This document shows positions 43,189-55,350 of a stretch of 64,000 nucleotides of DNA, piece by piece. This stretch comes from Balamuthia mandrillaris (taxonomy: Eukaryota; Discosea; Longamoebia; Balamuthiidae). Under the pieces are notes generated by a model that saw only the letters and a list, made by a program, of their open reading frames with translations, did not search any database and was not told the DNA's origin. Both the position numbers and the translations under genes were made by a program. Positions within the stretch are counted from its first letter, which is position 1; the number at the start of each line of letters is the position of its first letter. The stretch is from contig JAVKOQ010000255.1 of the NCBI GenBank assembly GCA_031835245.1, positions 1 through 64,000 on the forward strand. Reading direction: 5' to 3'.

Positions 43189-45448
43189 GTCCTCTGTTTC
43201 AACTATGTAAAGGCCTCAAATTCAGCACTCTTACATATATTGCAATTGTTTACTAAAGACCTTGCAGATAAAAGAAAATAGACATAACCAAGATCACACA
43301 TCACACTTTCTTTTTTGTCTCTGTGTGAAAAATACATAACTCCTCAATGTTTATGTTTACCTTGCAGCACTATAGCATTTACAAAGTTTGTTTATTTTTT
43401 TTGTTATCTTTTTTCATTTGATTAACTTGAGTTATTCGGTAGTAATCAGTGTGTTAGTTGAATTCTTAGGAATAAAAAAGTTGACAATGAAAGTGAATCT
43501 CCAATGTTGCTTCAAAGTACACTGAAAAAAAAGGAAAACGAGGAAAAAGAAAGGATAAGGGGATATAAAGAAAAGAAAGCTGAGGGTCCAGGAGGGATCC
43601 AACATGAGGAGTCTTGACATAAGTGAAGGTGATTTACCAACAAGTTCTGTGGTGAAAATCTTGGAAATTGGTAATTTGGACAAGATAAAAGCCAGGAACT
43701 ACTTTGTTATAACTCTTGGCTTTTCAGAAACTACTGTTATTCTGAAGATCTTTCTTCTGCCTTGCTTTTGTTTTTGGCTTTTTACTGCCAATGCTGGTAA
43801 AAAAACTGTAAAACAGAACTGACACAACAAACAATACAATAACCTTACAAATACACTTGTTTTCTTTTTCATTTGATATGTTGATTTTCATTTTTTTCTT
43901 TGTTCCAGTCTTTGTTCTATATGCAGGTTCTAATAAAAAAAACAATTATCATAATAAGACTAGTAGAGAAATATGAAAAACAAGTGTTTCTATCAAGCCA
44001 ATAAAAAAAAAATTAGTCATATAAATGTTTTAATGTGATAAGGCTAGTAGGAAAACAATGGACACTAACTTGATGGACGTAGAAAAAAGACCTTTAATAG
44101 ACTGATAAAAAGAGATATATATACAAGGAGAGATAGAGATAGGTATTATAAGAGAGTAGTATAATAGTAACATCAAAATAGGATGATTGTGTTGAAATTT
44201 CTCTACAATGCTCACATTACCTGTTTTTGCTATTTTCCAATTCCCTGATTTCCATAATATCATTATCCTTAATACTATTTCTTTCTTTCCTCTTAATAGC
44301 CATGATACTATCTTATTTTTCTTGCTCTTATGGTTAAAGAGCTTCTTTATTGTTTGTATTCTATTTAATAGACAAATAGACAATACATATCTTTTCTTCC
44401 TTTCATTGTTTCTCTTCCACTACACACTTCTACTTTTCTAACAGATTGTAGATAAAATAAGTACAAGACCTAAATTTAATTTACTAAGAGTAAAGAGTAT
44501 AAATTTCGTAATTGTGAAGTATTTTGTGTTGGGTTGTACTGAGAGAAAAAGAAAAAAAAGTGGTACTAAGTTAAGGAAATGTCCATAAAAGAAAAATATC
44601 AGTGTAAGAAGAGAAAACTGTTGTAAAAAAAAGAATGGGAATGATAGCAGAGACAAAGTAAGTATGAGACTCGAACTTAATTTACTAAAAGTAAAGAATA
44701 CAAGTAAAGTATTTTGTCCATAAAAGAACAAAGCATAAAATGGAAGAGAGAGAAAAGGAAACATCAAGAAAGGAGAGGGGAAGATGAGAGGTTTCCTCAG
44801 GATGACAGAAGGAGAACTCAGCAGAAAGAAGAGCTACTATGTTGGAGTTTTCCAACAGGGTCTATTTTCCCAAAGGAGAATAGAGTGCTGTGTTTTCTTG
44901 GTTTTGTCTACTCCTGTAGGCTTACAGGTCATTTCCTTTGAAGTTTAACTTATGGAACCAGTAGAGCAACAGGGACTGCAACTGTAAGAGCAACCATCCA
45001 AGATAGAAGTAGTAAGGAAGTTCAAACTTTCAGGGTGCAAATTCAATGGCAAATGGTTCATGGTGATATTTCTGCTTTATGGATTGCAAACAGTGAAATA
45101 GATTTCTTGACATCAAGGCCTTATGGCAAATGATTGATTTAAAACAACAATAATACTTCATCATCAACACTAAGCTCAAGAGCAATGTTGTTGGAGTTGC
45201 TCAGTCCACCAAAACTTTTCTATAAAGGAAGAGAGGAGAGAAAGAGAAAGATACAACAAAGCAAGACAAAGGAATCCAAATGTTTTGGTTTTGTAAATGA
45301 TTCTTTCAAATATTCAGTTTTTTGTTTTTGTTTTGTTTGAAGTAAGCCACTAAAAGCAGAAACAAGACTGACCTTTGTTGCAAGCAGAAAGGGTGGTAAT
45401 GGCAAATATGCATCCACTTGCATCATCCGGTGGTGGGTGAGAAGCATT
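43189..45448. other. AT-rich, CpG-depleted repeat graveyard
   Basis: By eye, about five CpG occur between 43201 and 45420, against tens expected even at this low GC. TpG and CpA are plentiful. A fragment at 43281-43380 matches 27891-27990 with CpG changed to CpA. An internal duplication is visible (about 44458-44530 versus 44655-44735, both with AATTTACTAA..AGTAAAGA). No open frame looks like a real gene. The block ends abruptly at BuGZ, whose terminal exon has normal composition. Confidence 0.75.
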
Positions 45449-46983
45449 TTAAGATGCAATAGGATGAGTGTATATTGCTGCTAGTGTGGCATAGTTAGTC
45501 CTTGTACGGCCAAGAGGAGAAAGGTGATAACTACTTGCTGTTACATTAACCACAGGAGATGGTGCAGCTTCAGAGAAGGTGTCATTGTAGCGATACTTCG
45601 GGAGACTTGCACGTTTTTCTTCCTGTTGAGGCAAATATCAAGCGAGAAAGTGACAGAGAAAGTGCTTTTAAGTGAAATACTTTCAAAACAAAGGACGTAC
45701 TATAGTGGACTTGCGAAGCCACAAAGGGGAAAATAGTGTGGTAAAGGTGATGGGGTAAAAGTGTCGTCCGATGCATATACAATCTTTTCTTTCCATTTGC
45801 ACAAATGAAAGAACATAGAGAAAAAAGAAACAAAATGTAGTACGTACCATTGACGTGGAATCGTCTGAATACACAAAAGTTATTTTAGGGGTAGCGGTAG
45901 TGGTGGTGGCTGGGGCAGCGGTTGTGGAGGTAGCAGTTGTGTTGGTGGAAGTTGCAGCTGTGGTTGCGGCAGTTGCTGCTGTTTGAGCTGGTTGTTGATG
46001 AGCAGGCGATTGGCCGAGAATAGGTGCCTGTATAGTTGTTTGGGTGGAAGTAGTGTGTGCAGAGGTAGTAGAATAAGCCGATGAAGTAGAGGCGAGCGGT
46101 GCTGTGCCAGGGTAACTAGGCATTCCAGGCGGAAATGGTGGCGGATACATTCCTGGAGGAGGCATCGGAAAGCCTGGATATGGAAATGGTGCTGCGTTGT
46201 TGTTATTTTATTTTATTTGGGTGGAAGCAAGTAAGTTTTAGAAGCCATAGAAAACAAGAAGGCGAGGGATTAGCTACCTCCAGGCCAGGGTGCTCCATAA
46301 GGGGGCGCAAACATGGGCGGACCTCCAGGTGCTCTGTGCGTCAATAAGATGGCAAGGTTAGCAAAGAAATCAGGCTCCAGAACACGGGAACAAAGTTAAA
46401 CAGAGTTGAGTTTTAAAACGTACGGGGGGTAGCGCATGGGTGCGGGCATGCCACCCGTTTGTGCGGCAGGAGGTAACCCTGAAAAAGCAGGAGCAGCAGA
46501 GGGAGGGGTACCAAGCTTCTGTTTCTTGGCTGGGGACTCTCCTTCCTCCTCTGTAGAGGGCACTCCCTCCATGCCATAAATCTCAGGCTTCACAGAGTCT
46601 CGCCCTGGTTTCGCATTTGGGACCCTAGCAAGAGTTTCGGCAAAAATAATAAATAACAACTCGAAACAACATAACATCAAAACAACGTACTTGTCTATGG
46701 TTTCCTTGTGCACCTGCGCAACATGTATGACCAAACCGCCCGCTGTCCCCAGTTTTTTGTGGCAAACGTGACATTTGAAGTGTTTGGCCTTTTGGTGTTG
46801 GATCAAAATCTTCTCATCCTCAAAGACTCGTTCGCAATACCTATGCGGACCACACAAAGGAGAGAAGTCAGTTGTTGTTGCTGAAAGCAAATCCCAATGA
46901 GGGCACTGCAGGGGAAGGGAACATTTGGAGGGGGTCCCAAACCAGCACTGAGGCTTTTGGACTTTCTTCTTCTTTCTGCCCAT
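45449..46983 (-). CDS. ZNF207: BuGZ/ZNF207-like zinc finger protein with GLEBS motif
   Basis: BuGZ binds and stabilises the checkpoint protein Bub3 and helps spindle assembly by phase separation. The start [14 protein letters not shown] joins in phase 2 to the next exon (about 46840-46691). That exon carries two C2H2 fingers: [20 protein letters not shown] and [20 protein letters not shown], then VHKETIDK. The following exon has [20 protein letters not shown], again family-specific. A Pro/Gly/Met-rich and Thr/Ala-rich low-complexity region follows ([20 protein letters not shown]). The GLEBS segment near the C-terminus reads [18 protein letters not shown], keeping the paired glutamates needed for Bub3 binding. 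The C-terminal exon (about 45623-45449) ends at TAA beside the AT-rich block. Confidence 0.92.
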
Positions 46984-47434
46984 CGCGTTTTGTATGTTGT
47001 ATTAGCAATCACTCAGCTGAGCTTTATTAAATAGGATTTTTTCAATTCGGTACTCTCCTACTTGGCTGAACCAGCAGAAAGGATGCTGCTGTGCTAGGCG
47101 CTACTCTCCCTCTCACAAGTCTCCTCCCTCTTTCTTTGCGCAGTAATTTATTGTGGACAAGTGCTTGAGGGGCCGAAAACGCTCAAAGAAAAAAAAAGGC
47201 TTCAGAGAAATGGAAAGGGAAACATGGGTAGCAAACAAAGTCCAGAGCCTCCCTGCTGCTTATAGTGGGAAAAATCTTTGTGTCGACAAGGACCACCGCC
47301 AAACCAAACCATTGCGCGTTGGTCAAATACAACCAAAGGGGCAGATTACAGGATTCGAACCGACGATACCGGCAAGCCAAAACAGGAGAAGGAGAAGCGC
47401 AAGCTTGCTTGTGGCTGGGCAAAGGGGGGCAGAG
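46984..47434. promoter_or_regulatory. Divergent BuGZ / CCDC93 promoter interval
   Basis: 450 bp without a gene. A TGTCGACAAG motif lies at about 47280, 150 bp before the CCDC93 start and 300 bp before the BuGZ start. GGATTCGAACC at about 47353 resembles a tRNA T-arm on the minus strand, but no acceptor or anticodon stem fits. Confidence 0.4.
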
Positions 47435-49606
47435 ATGAGCAGCATTGATCATGCGCGGAGGAGCACCAGCGAGGTGCTCATCGATACCGAACAGATCAGA
47501 AAATATGAGGAGATCATTGAAATGGTGAGTTTCGTTTTAAGTACTTTTTTGGACTTTGCGAGCATGGGTGTGACGGCGCTAACTGTTGGCTGCCTCGTGC
47601 CCTTTTCCTGAATGCTGTAGTTGTTGGCGGCTGGTTACTTCAGAGCGCGTATCTCCGCCCTTTCCGATTTCGATAAGATAGTGGGTGGTTTGGCCTGGTG
47701 TATCACAGCCAGCAACGTCGAAGTGGACGTCGACCTGTTTTTTGAGGAAGAAGCTCAAATCGGTCAAAAAATGTTACTGCTCCCTCTTTCTTTCTTTCTC
47801 GTGTACCCCCTTCTCATGCAAAGTTCGTCAACAGAGAGTTGGGAGAGAACATCGTGAAAGCGTTGATCAAAATGAAGTGCCCATTCGAGCTGCAAGCCTA
47901 CCAGATCCGAGGTTTGGACACGGAGCGCATATTCCCGGTGATCCAGTGGCTCGTTGCCAAAGTCATCGAAACGAGAGAGGAAACTGGCGACTTGTTGCGT
48001 CTCTTCTCCGAGTCTCAATTCGCGAAGCGGTACGAGCTGCCGCGTGAGGCCAAAGCCAAGGAGGCTCTTCCCAGTGCTACCAACTTCCTGGCCGAGGTGC
48101 AGGATCGTTACAAGCCTCGCAGGCGATATAGGAGGCCCTCCTCACGCATTGGACAGTCCAGCTATCTTCGGAGGCGAGACAAGAGCGAGGAGGAGTCCCG
48201 CGTGCAGGCTGCTCTCTTGGAGTACGGACAGCAGCACCTCGTGGCCAACAGTTATCTACAGAGAGAGGAGGAACGGGGTGGAGGGGATGGCGAAGGCAGC
48301 CAAATTGGCCGAGGCAGGAAACTGTTCGCCGACAGCATGAAAGATAAGTCAAGAGAGGCCAAAGAGGCTGCCGAAGCGGAAAGGAAGAGAATAGAGGCTG
48401 TAATGAAGACCTTTGCCTCCATTGGAGAGGAGGACGGCGTCAGTTCCAACAAGATAGGCTCACTCGTCGGCACCGATGCCGATCTCATCAGAGAGGTTCG
48501 TTTCTCTACTTCCCGCTTCTTTTTTATTTCTAACTTGTTGACATGTCGACCTGCTTAGATTGCGGCCAGTTATGCCAGCAAAAGTAAAGACCTCGATCTT
48601 GATGAAGAACAGATTCAGCAGTACTTTGGCGCAGAGCTTCACAAGCGTCAGATGATCACAAGAAAGAGACTAATCGAAAAAGAACAAGCTCGCCTTGAAA
48701 GAACACAAGAGACCCACGACGAGCTCCAAGCTCAGTTAGATGCCATTCAAGAAAAGTATGCGAAGAGCCTCGCCTTGAACAAGCGTATCGAGGATGAGAT
48801 AGCCAATCTGGAGAAACTGGAGACGCCTGAGGTACCCTTCCCACCTTAACTGCTTGGTTTTTCTTGTAAATAATTTAACCTGTTATCTCTTATAGAATGC
48901 GCATTTGCTGAAAGCACTGAGAGGGCTGGTGGCGCTGAACGAAAACCTTAAGAAGCAAGAAGCCCAATTCCGCGAGAGCTGCCAAGAGCAGAGACAAGAA
49001 CTAAGACAAAAGATCGACGCCATGAAGAACCGCAATGACGACGAGGACAATGAGGAGTTGCGCCACATAAAGCGTATTGAGGAGAGCTATGAGACTGAGA
49101 AGCAGAAACTGAAGGAATTGCAGCAGTTCCGTGCGAAGAGGAACAGGGAGATTGCTGCCCTTCAACGGAAGATGGACGACATCCCCTCTCGCACAGAGCT
49201 TCAGCAGTACCAGCGACAGTTTGTGGAGTCATTCGCTCAAGTGCAGTCCAAGTTTGTGGAAACCAAGAAGTACTACAATTCATACAACACGCTGAAGGAC
49301 ACCTACTCCCTCCTGCAGAAGGAACTCTCCATCCTCAACTCCATCGATGAGAACTACTCTGTCGCGCGACGCTCCAAACAGAGCTTGGAGAAGCTGGTGG
49401 CTTCGCTTGCACAGATCATAGAGGGCATTACCACCAACCTTCAAAAGGCGCGCGAGAGGCTCGCTGATGAGACTCGTGCCAAGGAGAAACTTGCCACACT
49501 CTTCCAAACCGCTCAGGAAGAAGAGCGCCGCTTCTACCTCATGACCAAACAGTTCTTGAAGGAGTGCGCCGTCAACGAGAAGCTCCTTGCTAAACTACCT
49601 GAATGA
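47435..49606 (+). CDS. CCDC93: CCDC93 homologue (CCC complex subunit)
   Basis: CCDC93 works with CCDC22 and COMMD proteins in the CCC complex, partnering Retriever and WASH in endosomal recycling. The start [20 protein letters not shown] is at 47435; introns follow IIEM, the acidic EEEAQIGQK segment, DLIRE and EKLETPE. The N-terminal NN-CH-type domain matches the family closely: [51 protein letters not shown]. Then come [18 protein letters not shown] and a long coiled coil containing [37 protein letters not shown] and [13 protein letters not shown]. It ends [10 protein letters not shown]. The domain order and spacing are as in the human protein. Exon edges near 47768-47825 are approximate. 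Confidence 0.95.
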
Positions 49607-49665
49607 TATTTTGTATGAAGCTCATAGAAACGAAATATTAATGTAGGCGATAGACACATGATATT

Positions 49666-52600
49666 TTATGTGTGTGTCTCTTCCTCATCGAGGGTATTTT
49701 CCATATTGGCAACTTGTTGCAGAGGGGCCTCTGGTGCTTCTTCATTGTTAAGCGCGTCGTCAGCCTCAATGGAAGAGAGGGCCACTGCGGCGTGCTCCTG
49801 TTGGGGTGGTTGTTGTGGTTGGTCATGGCTGTGACGGCGACGGTGGCGTTGTGTCTTATCCTCTTGTTGCTGTTGCTGTTGTTGGTGATGATGATGAGGA
49901 TTGTGGTGGGGAGTTAGTGGCGAGTCCACAGCGGGAGAGAGCACTGGGAAAATGGCGGAGCCCACAGAGGGAGCCCTTCTGTGATGAGCCTGCTGGCGCC
50001 GGCGGTTATTGTTGTTGGTAATACCGTTGCTGTTGTTATGGTTATTGTTGCCGTGAGTGCGTTCTTTATAGAGAGGAAGGGTAACAGGGGTTGCTGTGAA
50101 GGAACCACAGTCTGCATCGCTGACGAAACTATCAGTGCCTGCTCCATCATCACTAGTGGCTCCTTCCGCGCTGTCAGTGGCTCCTTCCGTCACGTCGCTG
50201 AGACCAGGGAAGGAAGGATCTCTGCGAATTAATACCGGCTGAGAGCCACCAACTCTACGACGGCGGTACCCCGCTTCTCCTCCCCTTCTCATCTGATATC
50301 GTGCGCTACGGTCGGTGCTGCTATCACTTATTTCGCTGGTGTCACTTGCGACATCGTTTTCGTGGCTGCCTTCTCCTTCTGTCTCGTCATCGGCGTTCAG
50401 CAGGGCCATCACCTGTCGTAATTTCCGGTCGTATAGTTCTATTCTTGCAGTTTCTAAGGCTTGTTTAGCCTCCAAGCTCTCCTTCTCATCAGGAAAAGTA
50501 AGGGTTAAAGGAATCACCGAATCCTGAGGTATTATGTACAGGCTGTTGGGGTCGGTAGCGTGCCGCTGAACCTGTTGGACAAGAGAGGGAGAGAGAAGAG
50601 AGAGGAGGAGGAGGGAGGTGAGAGAGAGAACAACACGCTAATATGTCACAAAAGAATGAGAGGTACCTCGAGGCCTTGGATAGAAAAAATGTGCTGTACA
50701 ATCGGATTAGAAGCAGCCTTGACTTGTTCAAGTTTGCCTCCAACAACAGAGCGAGGGGAGCTTGGCGTTCGTGGTAAAAGCAGCAGTACTGATGGAGGGT
50801 TGATGACCAAAATGCAGGGCTCGCCTTCCCAAGTTGTGCCAGGATCATGGCTAACATTAGGTTTTTCTATAAGCGCGCACCAATAGTAGCTTTGGGCCAA
50901 CTCTGAACGGGTGTTTTGGGTAATGAGAGAAGAAGAAGAAGAAGAAGAAGAAGAAGAAGAAGAAGAAGAAGAAGAAGAAGAAGAAGGAGAGAGAGAGAGA
51001 GAGGAGGTACCGAAAGGATACTCTGAGCCAACAGGAGTAAGAACGTGAGGGGTATGCTCTTTAAGTGGGAATTTATGGTCCTTTTTACAAAGAAGAGTGT
51101 ATTTGAGTTCTCTCAAAACCAAAAAGCCTTGAATTGCCCGTTTGGTCTTTTCCATTTCTCCAGAAGGCATCCTCTTCGCTAAAGCTGTGTGTTGAAGAGG
51201 ATGGTAAGACGATGAAAACGAAAAAAAAAAAAAAAAACAGAGGGGGACTAATTGGGCAAGAAAGAGACCAAGTTTGGAAGATGATGTTTCAGTAACAGGC
51301 AACAAAGAAGAGGGATCTGTTATCAGCCTATCAAAGTTTAGTTCTGTAAGGAAAAGTAGAAACAATATATTAGCAGGATGATGGATAATCGGGAAAAGGA
51401 GAGGTAACACCATACGTTTGAATTTGTTCATCTCCTCCTCGAAAAGTTGCAAAAAAATGCCACCCAACGTGCCGTTGAGTCGGTCTTTGGCGCAGTTAAC
51501 TGCGTTTTGATAGGCCACTTCCAATAATTTTTTCAGGTCACCGCCCAGGTTGGCAACTGAATCATGGCTACATATTAGGTCCTTGATGAGGAGCGTAGCC
51601 ATCTGCAATGTAAGGAGACGGTAGTGTGAAGATCGAATGAGGACAAGGAGCAGCTGTTCCACCCAATCTTCAGTACATGGCATCTCTTTTCTTTGGCGGG
51701 AACGCCACCGCTTCCTTCTGTGCTTGCGTTTACCAGAATCTTTGCGTGACGGGGAATGCATGCTTGTTCTCCGAGAAACGCCTGGTGCCTTAACCACAAT
51801 TTCGGGAACCGCAGGGGCTTCTGCTGCCTCGCCATACCATTGGTGCACAACGTTTCTTATCTTCTTTTTCTTTTTCTTCTTTCGCTTGGTGTCTTGGTTT
51901 GAAGAAGACTTTCCTGTCGCGGTTTGTCCTTTTTTGTTGCTCGACTGGGGCAGGGTTGTAGCGTTTGTGTCCTCATCCTCTATTTGTGGTAATCTGCTTT
52001 GGCCTTCAGTTTCTTCGCCGATCTCCTCTTCTTCTGGCTCTTGGTTCAACGATGGAGAAGGTTGCGGCTGGACAGACTCACTTTCCTTTGTAGAAATCAC
52101 CGAGCTCACTACTTGATTGGATTTATCAGTGGTTGGTGCCGATTTATCTTCTTGTTGTTGTTTAGCGGAAGGCATGTTGGTAGATGGAGTAGGAGCAGCA
52201 GTTGCTGCGGTATGAATGGGTGGATCACTATCGGCAAAGTTGGAGGCGGTAGACGGTGGGAGTGAAGACAGGGTGGGCGTAACTTCAGCATTTTCTTCGC
52301 TAAGTGCCGGTTGAGAAGAGGAGAGTGGGGGGTCCGGATGAAGGAGCAGGTTAGCATCTTCGGGAGAGGTTAGCTCTTCTAACAAGTGTTTAGCCTTGCA
52401 AAAGCGGAAGGGGAGCAAATTCGACTCTTCCAAAAGGCTCAAATCGGTGACAGGATTGCGGACGATAGCGTATATAACACACATAGCGCCCAGTACCATC
52501 CGATCGTCGTCCTCTTCCAGATACATCAACAAGGCATCCCTAAATTTGTTTCTGCGCTTGGTACGACCAGAGGATGGCCGTAGATATCCCAACAAAACGT

Positions 52601-54917
52601 TCGGTTCCTCTCCTTTGGTTTTTTGGTCATTGAGTGGCGTTTTATCACCGCTAGTGTTTCTTCTGTTTTTGGTTGTAGCGGCAGTGTCTTTGCGAGGAGA
52701 AGTCAAATCGGATGGATGCCGTTCTTTTTTTGACAAGGCAGGTTCTTCGCGTTTGCTGCCTGTCACCTGAGACGTCCAGTGTTCTTCGGCGGGATCTTCC
52801 CCTTCTCGTTCTCCTATCTCTACCTGGGTAGCTGACGCTATCTCTTTCTTAGAGAGGGAAGAATTAGAGGAACCTTGTCGCTCGCGTGGTGTTGTGTGCT
52901 TTCCATCCTCTGAGAGGGAGGGTTGTCTTAGAGGGCTGGCTTCATCTTGCTCCGAAGAGTGTAGCGAAGGAGAAGGAGGGTGCGGCTCTTGATTATCGCG
53001 GGGCTCTAAATCATCCTGGCCATCAGATAGGGGAGTATGTAACACGGACGTAGATAATCGTTTGAGCGGCTGGCTGCGAGGAGAGCGAGCTGGCATGCTA
53101 TTGGCAGTGGAGGGAGAGGAAGACAGAGTTGGAGCCTTGTTGGCCTTGGTGGAAGACTTTATAGGAGAGGGGATGTCATCCTGTGTTTGGGGCCGGGAAA
53201 CGTAGGCGATAGGGTCCGGATGGATCATGGCTGCGCCCAGGGTGTTCACTAACGTCCTGTATGAAAATATGTGAAAGACTTGGGCCAACAAAAAGAGAGC
53301 CAAGGCCGGGTTGATCCTGTCATCCTGTGGTGATAATTTAGAACATGGAAAGTATGAAGCTTAAAACCAAAAACAAAAACAAAAACAAAGCAAAAACAAA
53401 TAATAAAACACAAAGCTTACATGGCCTTCATCTTCATCAGTAAAACAGAGCAAACTCTTTGCAAATAGAGGGAGAAGCAAGTTCTTAAGAAGATGATCAG
53501 AGAGCGCCCTGCTAAGCTCCGAGATATTTAAATTGAAAATGTCTTGAATGTAGTAAAAGACGTCAAGCAACTCATGTACAAAATCTTCAAGCTTACGCCG
53601 ATTGACCATACTAATAAAGACTTTTACTGTCAGCACAGACGAGGAAGTGAAGAAGAAGAAGAGGAAGAGAAGCAGAAGCAGAAGAAGAAGAAGAAGAAGA
53701 AGAAGAAGAAGAAGAAGAAGAAGAAGAAGAACAACAACAACAACAACAACAAGAGAGCAGTACGTTGGAGTCGAGGCAGAATCAATGACCAGCTCGTCAA
53801 GGGTGTGACACTGGTCACTAATGAACCACACCATGTTAGAGAAATAAGGAGCGGCTCGTTTGTCAAGCACATATCGCCGCATTTCTTCATCTTCAACTGT
53901 TTTAAGAGCATATAGCAGTCAGACCCCTTTGACTAACCAACAATGATGAAATGTACCTTTGAAGACATTCAAAGCTAAGTTGCGCACAGCAGTGCGAACC
54001 ATGCTTTCGCGGTGGTTAAAGAACTTGACCGCCTCAGTGTATAGAGGAAAATCATTTTGTAGCACATTGAAGAAGAACTGAATGGTGTTCTTGTTAAGTT
54101 TCAGGGATAGCGTTTTGAGAAACGAGATATAATAGGCCAATACTTCTTCGTCCGAGAAGTCAAACTTATGGGTTATAAGATCGTTGATATGATTATTAGA
54201 TAGAAGGTAATCTACAAAGGGCGGCATTAGTTTTCCAATTTTGGAGACGGCACATAAAACAAGAACAGGGAAGAGACTAACGAGCGAGAGCGAAGCAAGG
54301 ACAAAGAGAAAAAACAGCTGATGTTTTCAAAAAAAAAAAACTTACATAGCGCAGTCTCGCTGCGAATGTTCTCTACAAGAATGCTAAGCGTTTGAAGGAG
54401 TTGAACCTTCACCTTGTTCGGAGACTTTTGCGATAGAATGTCCAGAAAGAAGCCCAAGATGTTTTTCTCCAAGAAGAAACTGAACAGAGCAGCAAGAACA
54501 AAAAAACAAGGTTAGAATGCAAAGCTGTCACAACAGTGATCAAGAAGAGGAGGTGCACCTACTCAAAAAAAGCAGTGTTGTGCTGGTCTCCCCATATCAT
54601 AATCTCTGCGATCTGACGCAGCGTTTCAATGATGAGTTTTTGGTTTTTCTCCGTGATGACCCTGTTCCTGGTTAGTTGTTCGTGCAAAGTTCTAAAAACA
54701 AGGAGAAGGACAACCAGTTTGAGATGAGGAAATACAAGAAGAATGGGGTTAAGTCATTGGAGAGGGGAGAAAAAAAAAAGGGGGGGAATACTAGGTACTT
54801 GAGGTGGTCCAAGGTAAATTTGTTTTTTGGTTTGCGCAGGTTAGTCCACATGGACTGTATGCGCTGCATTTCTGGTAAACGATGTACAGTGGTCTTAGCA
54901 AGCAGATGTGTTCTCAT
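49666..54917 (-). CDS. CLEC16A: CLEC16A/GOP-1-like endolysosomal protein
   Basis: CLEC16A controls endosome maturation and mitophagy. Roughly nine exons; the most upstream in-frame ATG is at 54917, with alternatives at 54869 and 54851 nearer the conserved [10 protein letters not shown]. Family signatures follow in order: [130 protein letters not shown], and [19 protein letters not shown]. The middle (about 53200-51800) is a large Ser/Pro/Glu-rich disordered insertion with a Lys-rich [11 protein letters not shown] patch. The C-terminal exons keep [20 protein letters not shown] before an Asn/His/Gln-rich tail ending at 49666. Introns hold (GAA)n on the + strand. Several internal exon borders are approximate. 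Confidence 0.9.
50931..50985. repeat. (GAA)n microsatellite in a CLEC16A intron
   Basis: Read as TTC on the sense strand; a second array (GAA then CAA) lies at about 53650-53752 in another CLEC16A intron. Confidence 0.9.
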
Positions 54918-54987
54918 TCATTTCTTTGGTTGCTGGCGGAGGGAGTATCAGCATCGAAGTCCACTAAGTCGACGGCCTTCACCCACT

Positions 54988-55022
<35 letters not shown>

Positions 55023-55350
55023 TGGTGTGGTAACAAAAAATATAAGAGGGGTTGGGCCAACCAAACTCGACTGGAGGGGAGGTCTGGCAGAAGAGGAAGG
55101 CGTAAGGCTAGCGGGCGCTGCTATTTTCTTTCTTTTTTGTCAACCACAAAGCAAAGATCTTTTCTCTGTCGACAAGATGGAAGACCTGTCGACAATGTTA
55201 GTCTTGTCGACATAGATAAGATCACCCAGAAGAAATTTTCTTGGAAACATTGAAACAAAAAAGTAGCGACACCACAACCTACTTTTTTGTTTCAATGTTT
55301 CCAAGAAAATTTCACAGACACAGAAAATTTCACAGCGCTGACCAGCGAAG
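54918..55350. promoter_or_regulatory. Divergent CLEC16A / DNA ligase interval with GTCGAC cluster
   Basis: It contains a (CT)n run (about 54990-55020), a GTCGACGG at about 54968, and three TGTCGACA motifs (about 55168, 55189, 55206) within 45 bp. A perfect hairpin follows (separate entry). The motifs lie 145-185 bp upstream of the ligase ATG. Regulatory function is inferred. Confidence 0.45.
55232..55313. repeat. Perfect 34-bp inverted repeat, 14-bp loop
   Basis: Arms 55232-55265 and 55280-55313 are exact reverse complements; the left arm begins GAAATTTTCTTGGAAACATT. It ends 37 bp before the first ligase ATG, so it may be transcribed into the 5' UTR. Confidence 0.95.

Noticed and set aside
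47330-47420. Possible tRNA around GGATTCGAACC
   Set aside because: The minus strand shows a T-loop-like GGTTCGAATCC, but no acceptor, D-arm or anticodon stem could be paired.
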